NCBI GenBank assembly: GCA_023441725.1
Contig: JAEZNV010000155.1
Location: 1 to 6,067 of the forward strand
Direction of reading: 5' to 3'
Source of the DNA: Actinomycetes bacterium
GTDB taxonomy: Bacteria > Actinomycetota > Coriobacteriia > Coriobacteriales > Coriobacteriaceae
DNA length: 6,067 bases
A program made the position numbers and the translations under genes. The stretch's first letter is position 1, and every line of letters begins with the position of its first letter. The notes beneath the pieces are model-generated. The model did not search any database. It was not told where the DNA came from and was given only the letters and a program-made list of their open reading frames with translations. Shown one piece after another: positions 1 to 6,067 of this stretch.

Positions 1-22
1 GGGGAAACGTAGAGGGTATCGC

Positions 23-28
23 TACAAT
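23..28 (+). promoter_or_regulatory. Possible -10 element upstream of ddl
   Basis: TACAAT matches the sigma-70-type -10 consensus TATAAT at 5 of 6 positions and lies 40 nt upstream of the ddl start codon. The place where a -35 box would fall is at or beyond the window's left edge, so the promoter cannot be confirmed. ddl could equally be transcribed from a gene further upstream. The rest of 1-68 holds no supported gene. Confidence 0.25.
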
Positions 29-52
29 ATGGTATCAGCTGCAGAAATTATA

Positions 53-60
53 GAGGAGGA
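53..60 (+). promoter_or_regulatory. Strong Shine-Dalgarno sequence of ddl
   Basis: GAGGAGGA lies 8 nt before the ATG at 69. It is close to a perfect anti-16S complement and decides the start codon in favour of 69 over the in-frame ATG at 93, which has no comparable site. Confidence 0.8.
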
Positions 61-68
61 GTCTGCCC

Positions 69-1034
69 ATGCCGGGTAAAAGCCTAGAGAACATGCACGT
101 AGCGGTCTTGGCGGGCGGTCATTCCGCTGAGCGCGAGATCTCGCTCAATTCGGGAAAGAACGTCGTGGTGGCCTTGAAGGAAGCTGGCTACACTTCGGTG
201 GAGCTGCTCGACACGGCTGCCGATGATTTTATGGTAACCATGGCGACCGGCGGCTTTGACGTGGCGTTTATCGCCATGCACGGTGCCGGCGGCGAGGATG
301 GTGCCATGCAGGGTGCCATGGAGACCCTGGGTATCCCCTACACGGCGTCGGGTGTGCTGGCGAGCGCCTGCGGTGCCGACAAGGAGGTCTCGAAGCTCCT
401 ATACGCCAAGGCGGGCATTCCCATTGCCCCCGGCCTGGCGCTCGAAGTGGGCGATGAAGTCGATATCGATCATATCGTCGAGGTTTGTGGCGAGCGCTGC
501 TTTGTGAAGCCGGCCGTAAACGGTTCCAGCTATGGCATTTCCCTGGTCCATGAGCCCACCGAGCTTCCCGCGGCAATCGCCAAGGCGTTTGAGTACGGCG
601 ACAAAGTGCTGGTCGAGAAGTGTATCGAGGGTACCGAGATCACCGTCGGCGTATACGGCGAGGATGACGTGCGCGCCCTGCCGATCGTTGAGATCCGTAA
701 GCCCGAGGACTGCGAGTTCTACGATCTGGACGTGAAGTATGTCGACCCTACGGACATTCATCGCATTCCGGCGCAGATTTCGCCCGAGAACTACGCTCGT
801 GCCCAGGAGCTAGCCTGTGCCGCCCATAGGGCGCTCGGTTGCTTGGGCATCTCGCGCAGCGATTTTATCGTGAGCGAGGACGGCCCCGTTATCCTCGAGA
901 CCAATACCATTCCCGGCATGACCGATACGTCGCTGTATCCGGATGAGATCCGCCACACCGACGATATGACGTTCCCGCAGGTCTGTGACAGCCTGATCCG
1001 TATGGGTCTTCGTCGAGCGGGCATTGCATGCTAA
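69..1034 (+). CDS. ddl: D-alanine--D-alanine ligase
   Basis: This cytoplasmic ATP-grasp enzyme joins two D-alanines, with ATP hydrolysis, into the dipeptide later added by MurF to the peptidoglycan precursor. At 321 aa it has normal family length. Visible signatures are the N-terminal GGHSAEREISLNSG (residues 16-29), the ATP-grasp KPAVNGSS (147-154), TEITVG (189-194), SRSDF (262-266) and the C-terminal LETNTIPGMT (276-285). By alignment to E. coli DdlB from memory, the catalytic triad Glu15/Ser150/Tyr216 corresponds to E21, S153 and Y224, and the metal and ATP ligands to D265, E277 and N279. The omega loop has K223-Y224, the arrangement of D-Ala-D-Ala ligases; D-Ala-D-lactate ligases carry Phe at that Tyr, so ordinary D-Ala specificity is inferred. 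The start at 69 is set by the strong ribosome site. The 3' end overlaps the next gene by 7 nt, indicating an operon. Confidence 0.96.
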   Translation: MPGKSLENMHVAVLAGGHSAEREISLNSGKNVVVALKEAGYTSVELLDTAADDFMVTMATGGFDVAFIAMHGAGGEDGAMQGAMETLGIPYTASGVLASACGADKEVSKLLYAKAGIPIAPGLALEVGDEVDIDHIVEVCGERCFVKPAVNGSSYGISLVHEPTELPAAIAKAFEYGDKVLVEKCIEGTEITVGVYGEDDVRALPIVEIRKPEDCEFYDLDVKYVDPTDIHRIPAQISPENYARAQELACAAHRALGCLGISRSDFIVSEDGPVILETNTIPGMTDTSLYPDEIRHTDDMTFPQVCDSLIRMGLRRAGIAC

Positions 1035-3922
1035 TCGAGGACGCGGTTTCATCAGGAACGCCGCAGTTTGTCATCGACTCCTATGCCACGCTTGCCGAGC
1101 GCGCCAAAACCCAATCGTTTGGTCTCATCGAGGAAGATGTTATCGTCCTCGATACCGAGACCACGGGTCTTTCGGTGCAGGACAACGAGCTTATTGAGAT
1201 ATCGGCGGCCCGCCTTTCGGGCCGCGAGATCGTCGACCGCTTCGATACCTTCGTGCATCCCAAGCAGCTGATTCCCGCCGAGATTACCGAGCTCACGAGC
1301 ATTACAAACGCCGATGTGGCAGATGCCCCATCGGCCGTCGATGCCGTGGCCGCTCTCGCCGATTTTGTCGGCGGCTGCCCGGTGATCGCACATAACGCCA
1401 CCTTCGACCGCTCGTTTATCGAGTCGGTCAAGGGCGGTGTCAACGTCAGCGACATCTGGATTGATTCGCTGGCACTGTCGCGCATCGCGCTTCCGCGTCT
1501 GGCATCGCATAAGCTGTCTTTCATGGCCGACCTGTTTGGCTGCGACTCGGTGTCGCACCGCGCCAATGCCGATGTCGACGCCCTGTGTGGCGTATGGCGC
1601 GTGTTACTCGTGGCGCTCACCGACTTGCCCCAGGGCTTAATGGCGCGCCTGGCCGACATGCACCCCGACGTACCCTGGTCCTATCGTCCTATCTTCTCGT
1701 TCTTGGCGGGGCAGAACCCCGGTTCCATCTTCTCTCTCAGCGCCGCCCGCGCCGACGTACTCAAGGCCGATCGGGCCGATGATCGCGTTGATGCGGACGA
1801 GCTACCGGTCCTTAAGATGCCGAGCCGCGAGGAAATCGAGGCGGACTATGCCCCGGGCGGCCTGGTTAATCGCATGTATCCCACGTACGAGCCGCGCGAT
1901 GAGCAGATCGCGATGGCGCTCGAGGTCCGTGATGCACTCGTTACGGGAACGCATCGCGTGATTGAGGCGGGCACGGGCGTCGGCAAATCGATGGCTTACC
2001 TGGTGCCTTTTGCCGAGGCCGCGCGCCGCAACAACATCACGGTTGGTATCGCGACTAAATTGAATAATCTTGCCGACCAGCTCATGTATCATGAGCTGCC
2101 CAAACTTGCCGAGCAGCTGGACGGAGGCCTATCGTTTTGCGCCCTCAAGGGCTATGACCACTATCCATGCTTGCGCAAGCTTGAGCGCATGAGCCGCGGG
2201 CAAGTCGAAATTACGACTAAGCGTGATCCTGCCGACACGCTTACGGCAGTCGCGGTCATCACGGCGTACGTGTGTCAGTCGGCCGATGGCGACCTCGACT
2301 CGCTCGGCATTCGCTGGCGCAGCGTCAACCGTCCCGACTTTACGACGGCGTCGCGCGAGTGCGCCCGTCGCCTATGCCCGTTTTTCCCCGATAAATGCCT
2401 GGTCCACGGCGCCCGCCGTCGCGCGGCGCATGCCGATGTAGTGGTCACCAACCATTCCCTGCTGTTCCGCAATGTTGCGGCCGAGGGCAGAATCTTGCCT
2501 CCGATTCGTCACTGGGTGATCGATGAGGCCCACTCCATCGAGCGCGAGGCGCGCCGTCAATGGGCGCGCGTGGTGTCGGCGGATGAATCGCGCGTTCTGT
2601 TTGAGCGCCTGGGTGGCTCGAGCACCGGTGCGCTGAGCCAGGTTTCCCGCGATTTGGCAACCTCGGAAGGCTCTACGCTCTACCTAGGCCTTACCGCCAA
2701 GGCGACGTCGACGGTTGTACGTGCGAGCATGGCGATTGCCGATGTGTTTGACGGCGTTCGCGAGCTTGGCCGCCGTGCGCGCGGGGGCTATGACAATGCG
2801 AACCTATGGATTGGCCCCGAGCTGCGCGAATCTGACGACTGGCATGATTTCTTACAGTCTGCCTACACTGCCATCGATGCATTGGAACAAGCGGACAAGA
2901 GCGTCGACGCGCTGGTACAAGCCGTCGCCGCCGACAAGCCCGAGGTTGTTGTCGACCTGGGTGATATCTCGCGTCGCCTGCATGAGCTTGCCGAGAACCT
3001 CAAACTCATCATTGACGGTACCGACGAACACTACGTGTACTCGCTGCAAGTCAATCGCAGATTGCGCGCCGGCGGCGAGTCGATGACCGCGGAGCGCATC
3101 GATATTGGCGAGGCCTTGGCAACCGAGTGGCTGCCCGAGGTCCACACGGCTATCTTCGCATCGGCGACCATGACGGTTTCCAAGAGCTTTGAGCACTTTA
3201 ACCACGCCGTCGGCCTCGATCGCATCGGTACCTCGACATCATCGTCTCTGCACTTGGATTCGAGCTACGATTTCGATTCGAATATGGCCGTGGTCGTGGC
3301 TGGGGATATCCCCGATCCGCGCGACCGCGAAGGCTATCTTTCGGCGCTCGAGCGTGTGCTGGTCGACGCTCATCTTGCCATGGGCGGCTCGGTGCTCACG
3401 CTGTTCACCAACAGGCGTGACATGGAGGAACTGTACGCTCGTGTCGAGCCCAAGATAGCTCGCGCGGGTCTGGAACTCAACTGCCAGCAGCGCAACTCGT
3501 CTCCTCGTCGCCTGCGCGATCGGTTTATCAACGAACCGACCTCGTCGCTCTTTGCGCTTAAGGCCTTTTGGGAAGGGTTTGACGCCAGCGGCGAGACGCT
3601 GCGCTGCGTCATCATCCCCAAGCTGCCGTTCTCGAGCCCCACAGACCCGCTCTCATGCGAGCGCAATCTGCGCGAAGACCGCGCTTGGGCGCGCTATTCG
3701 CTGCCCGAGGCCGTGCTCGAGGTCAAGCAGGCCGCCGGTCGCCTCATTCGCTCATCGACCGATTGTGGCGTACTCATCTTGGCCGACCCGCGCCTGGTGA
3801 CGAAGGGCTACGGCAAAAAATTCTTAACGTCGCTGCCCACGAGCTCCTATCAGCGCATCGAATCGGCACAAATCGGGCACTATCTACAGCTGTGGCGCGC
3901 ACGCCACGAGCGGCGCCGCTAA
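1028..3922 (+). CDS. dinG: DEDDh exonuclease / DinG-family helicase fusion
   Basis: A 964-aa protein with two modules. The N-terminal DnaQ-like 3'-5' exonuclease domain (about residues 38-195) has ExoI DTETTG (42-47), ExoII AHNATFD (121-127) and ExoIII HRANAD (177-182); the full catalytic set D42, E44, D127, H177, D182 is present. The helicase module (about 285-960) is superfamily 2, XPD/DinG type: Walker A EAGTGVGKS (313-321), DEAH (499-502), FASATM (710-715), EGFDASG (849-855) and QAAGRLIR (901-908). Four cysteines, C381, C445, C450 and C457, sit between Walker A and DEAH, where E. coli DinG and XPD hold a 4Fe-4S cluster. In the family such proteins unwind 5'-tailed DNA, D-loops and R-loops; the exonuclease fusion is typical of Gram-positive forms. 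The ATG at 1028 overlaps the end of ddl, with only a weak GAGCGG upstream, so coupling is likely. The stop shares CTAA with convergent pafC. The exact substrate is unknown. Confidence 0.92.
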   Translation: MLIEDAVSSGTPQFVIDSYATLAERAKTQSFGLIEEDVIVLDTETTGLSVQDNELIEISAARLSGREIVDRFDTFVHPKQLIPAEITELTSITNADVADAPSAVDAVAALADFVGGCPVIAHNATFDRSFIESVKGGVNVSDIWIDSLALSRIALPRLASHKLSFMADLFGCDSVSHRANADVDALCGVWRVLLVALTDLPQGLMARLADMHPDVPWSYRPIFSFLAGQNPGSIFSLSAARADVLKADRADDRVDADELPVLKMPSREEIEADYAPGGLVNRMYPTYEPRDEQIAMALEVRDALVTGTHRVIEAGTGVGKSMAYLVPFAEAARRNNITVGIATKLNNLADQLMYHELPKLAEQLDGGLSFCALKGYDHYPCLRKLERMSRGQVEITTKRDPADTLTAVAVITAYVCQSADGDLDSLGIRWRSVNRPDFTTASRECARRLCPFFPDKCLVHGARRRAAHADVVVTNHSLLFRNVAAEGRILPPIRHWVIDEAHSIEREARRQWARVVSADESRVLFERLGGSSTGALSQVSRDLATSEGSTLYLGLTAKATSTVVRASMAIADVFDGVRELGRRARGGYDNANLWIGPELRESDDWHDFLQSAYTAIDALEQADKSVDALVQAVAADKPEVVVDLGDISRRLHELAENLKLIIDGTDEHYVYSLQVNRRLRAGGESMTAERIDIGEALATEWLPEVHTAIFASATMTVSKSFEHFNHAVGLDRIGTSTSSSLHLDSSYDFDSNMAVVVAGDIPDPRDREGYLSALERVLVDAHLAMGGSVLTLFTNRRDMEELYARVEPKIARAGLELNCQQRNSSPRRLRDRFINEPTSSLFALKAFWEGFDASGETLRCVIIPKLPFSSPTDPLSCERNLREDRAWARYSLPEAVLEVKQAAGRLIRSSTDCGVLILADPRLVTKGYGKKFLTSLPTSSYQRIESAQIGHYLQLWRARHERRR

Positions 3923-4836
3923 AGCGGACAGACGAGGGATTTTGCCATATCGCACAGACGTTCTGACAGGGCGGGGTCATCCAAGATGCGGATGGCCCCG
4001 CCTGCTGCGATTACCTGGCTTAACAGCCAGCGTTCGGAGCCGTAGCGCACGTTCACTGTTGAGCTGTCCGCCCCATTGGGTTCAATCGACATGATGCCGG
4101 GCCAGTCTAGGCGCTCTGCCAAGGCGCGCGGCATGAGAAGCTTCGCGCTCCGCTCCGCCTGGGCGAGGGAGTCGTGGAGGGTCGCGGGTTCCGGTGCGTG
4201 GCGCACGACGGAATCGTCGGTCAAGACCAGGCCCTCGATTTTATCCATACGATAGGTACGCTGTTCGTCGATCGCGACATCCCAGGCAATCAGATACGTT
4301 TGGTCGCCGTTTGTTGTGATGCGCAAGGGGTCGACCAAACGCTCACGCGCTTGTGTGTCATCCATCGAGCGATACGAGATACGGCAGCGAACGCCGTCCC
4401 GAATGGCGCAGCTCAGCTGCTGCCAGTGCGATCCGTGGGCGACGGTGTCAAAGACGCGCTGGTTGTAGCCGAGCTCTTTGGGAAGAAGGGCGCGCCGTAT
4501 TCGAGCCGCCGCTTGGGGTTCGATCCCCAATGATTCAAGTTCATGGTTGAGCACGGCGCCCTCGGCGGCACTCAGGCGCAGCGGAAGCACGCGCCCCGCA
4601 TCACCGGTGAGGACCACGCACTCGCCGCGGCGTTCGCAGATAATACGTGCGCCCGATTCTCGGTCCGCAAGCGTCGAGACGATCTCGAGAATCTCGTCGA
4701 GCGATGCCCCCGTGATATCAAAGCGGCTGCAAAGCTCGTCTCGTGTCATGCCATTCTCGCCGGCGGCGTAGAGGGCCTCCATGATGTCGATGGCGCGCGA
4801 GAGTCTTTGCTCGCTGGTGAGTTTACGCACGGACAT
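3919..4836 (-). CDS. pafC: WYL-domain transcriptional regulator, PafC-like
   Basis: A 305-aa protein. An N-terminal winged-helix DNA-binding region (about residues 7-75) is followed by a linker with LPLRLSAAEGAVL (84-96), a WYL domain (about 140-210) and a C-terminal extension (about 258-303). WYL hallmarks are the PLRI segment (170-173), TYLIAWD (180-186) and RTYRMDKI (193-200); the tripeptide reads T-Y-L, so the Trp is replaced. Known PafC pairs with PafB as an activator of the LexA-independent DNA-damage response in actinobacteria. The PafC assignment rests on being second in a tandem WYL pair and on this architecture; a generic WYL regulator is the alternative. Its start overlaps the pafB end by 14 nt. 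AAAGGA (plus 4849-4854) lies 12 nt before the ATG, a slightly long spacing, and no in-frame start lies closer. No proteasome or pafA gene is visible. Confidence 0.82.
   Translation of the reverse strand: MSVRKLTSEQRLSRAIDIMEALYAAGENGMTRDELCSRFDITGASLDEILEIVSTLADRESGARIICERRGECVVLTGDAGRVLPLRLSAAEGAVLNHELESLGIEPQAAARIRRALLPKELGYNQRVFDTVAHGSHWQQLSCAIRDGVRCRISYRSMDDTQARERLVDPLRITTNGDQTYLIAWDVAIDEQRTYRMDKIEGLVLTDDSVVRHAPEPATLHDSLAQAERSAKLLMPRALAERLDWPGIMSIEPNGADSSTVNVRYGSERWLLSQVIAAGGAIRILDDPALSERLCDMAKSLVCPL
3970..4002 (+). terminator. GC-rich hairpin inside the 3' end of pafC, candidate dinG terminator
   Basis: The inverted repeat has arms 3970-3982 (GGCGGGGTCATCC) and 3990-4002 (GGATGGCCCCGCC) around a 7-nt loop. 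All 13 pairs form in plus-strand RNA, twelve Watson-Crick and one U-G (3977 with 3995); on the minus strand that pair would be A-C, a mismatch. It begins 48 nt after the dinG stop. No T-run follows, so it is not a classical intrinsic terminator, but U-less hairpins are reported as 3' ends in actinobacteria. The same bases encode the Gly-Gly-Ala-Ile and Asp-Asp-Pro-Ala stretches near the PafC C-terminus, so chance from codon use remains possible. Confidence 0.4.
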
Positions 4837-5845
4837 GCTCGTGCACCGTCCTTTCGATGAGGTGATTCCACGCCTGCTTGAGAGAATCGGGCGCGACGGG
4901 CCTCATGCCATCCATGGCATGGGCCATGCAAAACGAGGCTGCAGCTTCAAAGTCGCGCACGTCAACGGTCCAGGTCCAACCTGCCTCGGTGCGTATGAGT
5001 TCGCCTCGTCCGCGTGTGAGACCGCTGATCATATCGGCCTGCGCTTCACGCGCGAACGAGAACGTAGCCGCAACGGGTGGGCGGTCGGCAAAATCGAACT
5101 CAAAGAATAAGTAATCGTTGAGGTTGAAATCCGCAGGAATGGCGTAGCCTTTCGAAGGCCTCCAGGCGCGAATGATGCGGTCGCAGCGGAATGTTCTGAT
5201 ATTGTCGGTGGCATTGTCGAGGCCGCAGAAGTATGCCGTACCCTCGCGCTCGAACATGCCGTAGACGCAAACGGTCCGCTCGCGTTGCTCGCCGCGTCCG
5301 TTTTGGTACAAAAAGCGCAGCGCGCAACGCTCGGCAAAGGCACTCCATACCGCATCGACGGCGGGAGAGCGGCGGATCGGTGCCTCTCCTGTCGTCGACA
5401 TGCCGGTGAGGTAGGCAATCTTGGAGCGAATGTCGGCAAGTGGCGCGGCAAAGGTGGATGAGCCTGCCGCGAGTGTCTGGTCGATGGCATTGAGCAGGAT
5501 GTCGGCATCGTCTGCGGTGATGAGACCGCCCGCGGCAAACGTGTGCTCGCGGTCGATCGTCCACGCGCTCTCTTCGGTTTCCTGCGCTCCGGCAGCACGA
5601 ACCTCCCTGATAACGATGCCGCGTTCGAGCAGCTTGTCGCGATCGCGGCGGAACTTGCGTTTGTCTGAGTCGATATTGCCCGAGCCGTACCCCAAATCGG
5701 AATCCAGGACGATTTGCTCGGTCGTCAGCGGTTCGGGAGAACTGTTGAGTACAAAGAAAAGGTTGAGGATGCGCTGAGCCGTTTTATCGAAACCGGGCTC
5801 GGGTGCCCCCTTTTTAATTGTCGCGGTCGCGTCGCTTGCCGTCAT
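4823..5845 (-). CDS. pafB: HTH-WYL transcriptional regulator, PafB-like
   Basis: A 340-aa protein. After a short unstructured-looking N-terminus comes a winged helix-turn-helix (about residues 20-82: KTAQRILNLFFVLN, LTTEQIV, and KRKFRRDRDKLLERGIVI), which is the classic start of PafB-type regulators. An inter-domain helical region (about 105-150) precedes a WYL domain (about 163-230) with FLYQNGRGEQRERTV (178-192), TAYFCGLD (203-210) and RTFRCDRI (217-224), then a C-terminal extension (about 255-335). The WYL tripeptide is degenerate (A-Y-F), while the arginine-rich RTFRxDRI strand is kept. Known PafB works with PafC to activate DNA-repair promoters independently of LexA; being first of the tandem pair supports this assignment. 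The start at 5845 is supported by GAGG at 5851-5854, 5 nt upstream. The gene overlaps pafC by 14 nt, consistent with stoichiometric synthesis of a heterodimer. Confidence 0.83.
   Translation of the reverse strand: MTASDATATIKKGAPEPGFDKTAQRILNLFFVLNSSPEPLTTEQIVLDSDLGYGSGNIDSDKRKFRRDRDKLLERGIVIREVRAAGAQETEESAWTIDREHTFAAGGLITADDADILLNAIDQTLAAGSSTFAAPLADIRSKIAYLTGMSTTGEAPIRRSPAVDAVWSAFAERCALRFLYQNGRGEQRERTVCVYGMFEREGTAYFCGLDNATDNIRTFRCDRIIRAWRPSKGYAIPADFNLNDYLFFEFDFADRPPVAATFSFAREAQADMISGLTRGRGELIRTEAGWTWTVDVRDFEAAASFCMAHAMDGMRPVAPDSLKQAWNHLIERTVHEHVRA
4849..4854 (-). promoter_or_regulatory. Shine-Dalgarno of pafC inside pafB
   Basis: AAAGGA on the minus strand lies within the last codons of pafB, 12 nt from the pafC ATG at 4836. 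The spacing is longer than ideal, and the 14-nt gene overlap suggests reinitiation by ribosomes finishing pafB helps translation of pafC. Confidence 0.5.
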
Positions 5846-5850
5846 AGAAT

Positions 5851-5854
5851 CCTC
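5851..5854 (-). promoter_or_regulatory. Shine-Dalgarno of pafB
   Basis: GAGG on the minus strand, within GCGAGGAT, lies 5 nt before the ATG at 5845 and fixes the pafB start; an out-of-frame ATG at 5858 on the same strand is not the start. Confidence 0.6.
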
Positions 5855-5904
5855 GCATGAGAAGGTCGTTTGATGCCATGATTTTAGTCCGATATGGAGA
5901 TTAG

Positions 5905-5933
5905 GCTATATCCTTGTCCGCTCGCGGCGTTAA
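5905..5933 (-). promoter_or_regulatory. Candidate pafBC promoter
   Basis: On the minus strand TTAACG (plus 5928-5933) and TATAGC (plus 5905-5910) are separated by exactly 17 nt. Each hexamer matches its consensus (TTGACA, TATAAT) at 4 of 6 positions. Transcription would start near 5898, leaving a leader of roughly 50 nt before the pafB ATG. TAAAAT at 5881-5886 is an alternative -10 but has no convincing -35. Confidence 0.3.
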
Positions 5934-5936
5934 GAT
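5914..5936 (+). promoter_or_regulatory. Partial match to a PafBC-dependent (RecA-NDp) promoter
   Basis: The mycobacterial LexA-independent damage promoter motif is known as TTGTCRGTG-N8-TAnnnT. Here TTGTC (5914-5918), with the following G at 5920, is followed at the exact expected distance by TAAGAT (5931-5936). Three of the nine upstream positions (5919, 5921, 5922) do not match. It faces the gene beginning at 6044 and overlaps the candidate minus-strand pafBC promoter. Confidence 0.3.
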
Positions 5937-5969
5937 GGCCCGAATTCGGTCGTTTGCGCTCGCTCGGGG

Positions 5970-5975
5970 TATACT
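5970..5975 (+). promoter_or_regulatory. Possible -10 element for the gene at the right edge
   Basis: TATACT matches TATAAT at 5 of 6 positions. No good -35 hexamer is found 16-18 nt upstream; TTCGGT at 5945-5950 is 19 nt away and poor. A start near 5982 would leave a leader of about 60 nt before the ATG at 6044. Confidence 0.35.
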
Positions 5976-6043
5976 TTCGACTATATACGGTTCTAATGTG
6001 CATGCATTGGGCCTATTTGTCGGATTATGGATGTGGAGCGCAC

Positions 6044-6067
6044 ATGGCGAACACCCAGAACTATATT
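6044..6067 (+). CDS. Start of an unidentified gene, cut off by the window edge
   Basis: An ATG at 6044 opens eight codons, reading MANTQNYI, to the end of the window. GGAG at 6035-6038 lies 5 nt upstream as a plausible ribosome site, and the preceding intergenic region has promoter-like sequence in this direction. The product cannot be recognised from eight residues. It would be transcribed divergently from pafBC. Confidence 0.5.

Noticed and set aside
8..25. Short inverted repeat GTAG...CTAC in the ddl leader, considered as an RNA structure.
   Set aside because: Only 4 bp of pairing, with no riboswitch-like conservation visible in the 68-nt leader.
1081..1659. A 192-aa open frame on the minus strand, and a 168-aa one at 1052-1558, opposite the exonuclease domain.
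   Set aside because: The plus-strand frame carries all conserved exonuclease motifs; the opposite frames show low-complexity Arg/Ser-rich translation with no family features, as expected of shadows in high-GC coding DNA.
4174..4533. A 119-aa plus-strand open frame opposite pafC.
   Set aside because: No ribosome site and no recognisable domain; the minus-strand frame encodes a clear WYL domain over the same bases.
5941..5956. LexA-like box CGAAT-N6-GTTTG in the intergenic region.
   Set aside because: The actinobacterial/Bacillus SOS box needs a 4-nt spacer (CGAAC-N4-GTTCG type); here the spacer is 6 nt and both half sites are imperfect.
6017..6034. A second TTGTCGG sequence resembling the PafBC motif upstream half.
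   Set aside because: The required TAnnnT at the correct distance is absent, and the site lies too close to the ATG at 6044 to be its promoter.

Overview
The window is high-GC bacterial DNA, by eye around 60% GC, and is almost entirely coding. It holds two plus-strand genes (a D-alanine--D-alanine ligase and an exonuclease/DinG-type helicase fusion) and two minus-strand genes (a tandem pair of HTH-WYL regulators that looks like PafB and PafC). The right edge carries a control region and the first codons of another plus-strand gene. The PafBC-like pair and the GC content point to an actinobacterium. The combination would fit a gut Coriobacteriia member such as Collinsella, but the genus is a guess from overall character, not a match I could run.

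Layout. Positions 1-68 are a leader with a strong Shine-Dalgarno sequence. ddl (69-1034) overlaps the start of the dinG-like gene (1028-3922) by 7 nt, so the two are very likely co-transcribed and translationally coupled. The dinG-like gene runs head-on into pafC (4836-3919, minus strand), and their stop codons share the four bases CTAA at 3919-3922. pafC in turn overlaps the end of pafB (5845-4823, minus strand) by 14 nt. From 5846 to 6043 there is an intergenic control region with candidate promoters on both strands. At 6044 a new plus-strand gene begins and is cut off after 8 codons.

How the genes fit together. Ddl makes the D-Ala-D-Ala dipeptide for peptidoglycan. The DinG-like protein combines an intact DEDDh 3'-5' exonuclease domain with an XPD-type superfamily 2 helicase that retains four candidate Fe-S cysteines, which suggests DNA repair or replication-conflict work. 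PafB and PafC are known in actinobacteria as a heterodimeric activator of the LexA-independent DNA-damage response, so a repair helicase and a damage regulator lie convergently end to end here.

The most interesting signals outside the genes are two. A 13-bp GC-rich hairpin lies inside the 3' end of pafC, 48 nt beyond the dinG stop, and it pairs better in the dinG-strand RNA than in the pafC-strand RNA. A partial match to the PafBC-dependent promoter motif, with correct spacing, lies just upstream of pafB but faces the downstream gene. I found no mobile element, CRISPR array, RNA gene or clearly undescribed system; most of the window is ordinary chromosomal sequence.
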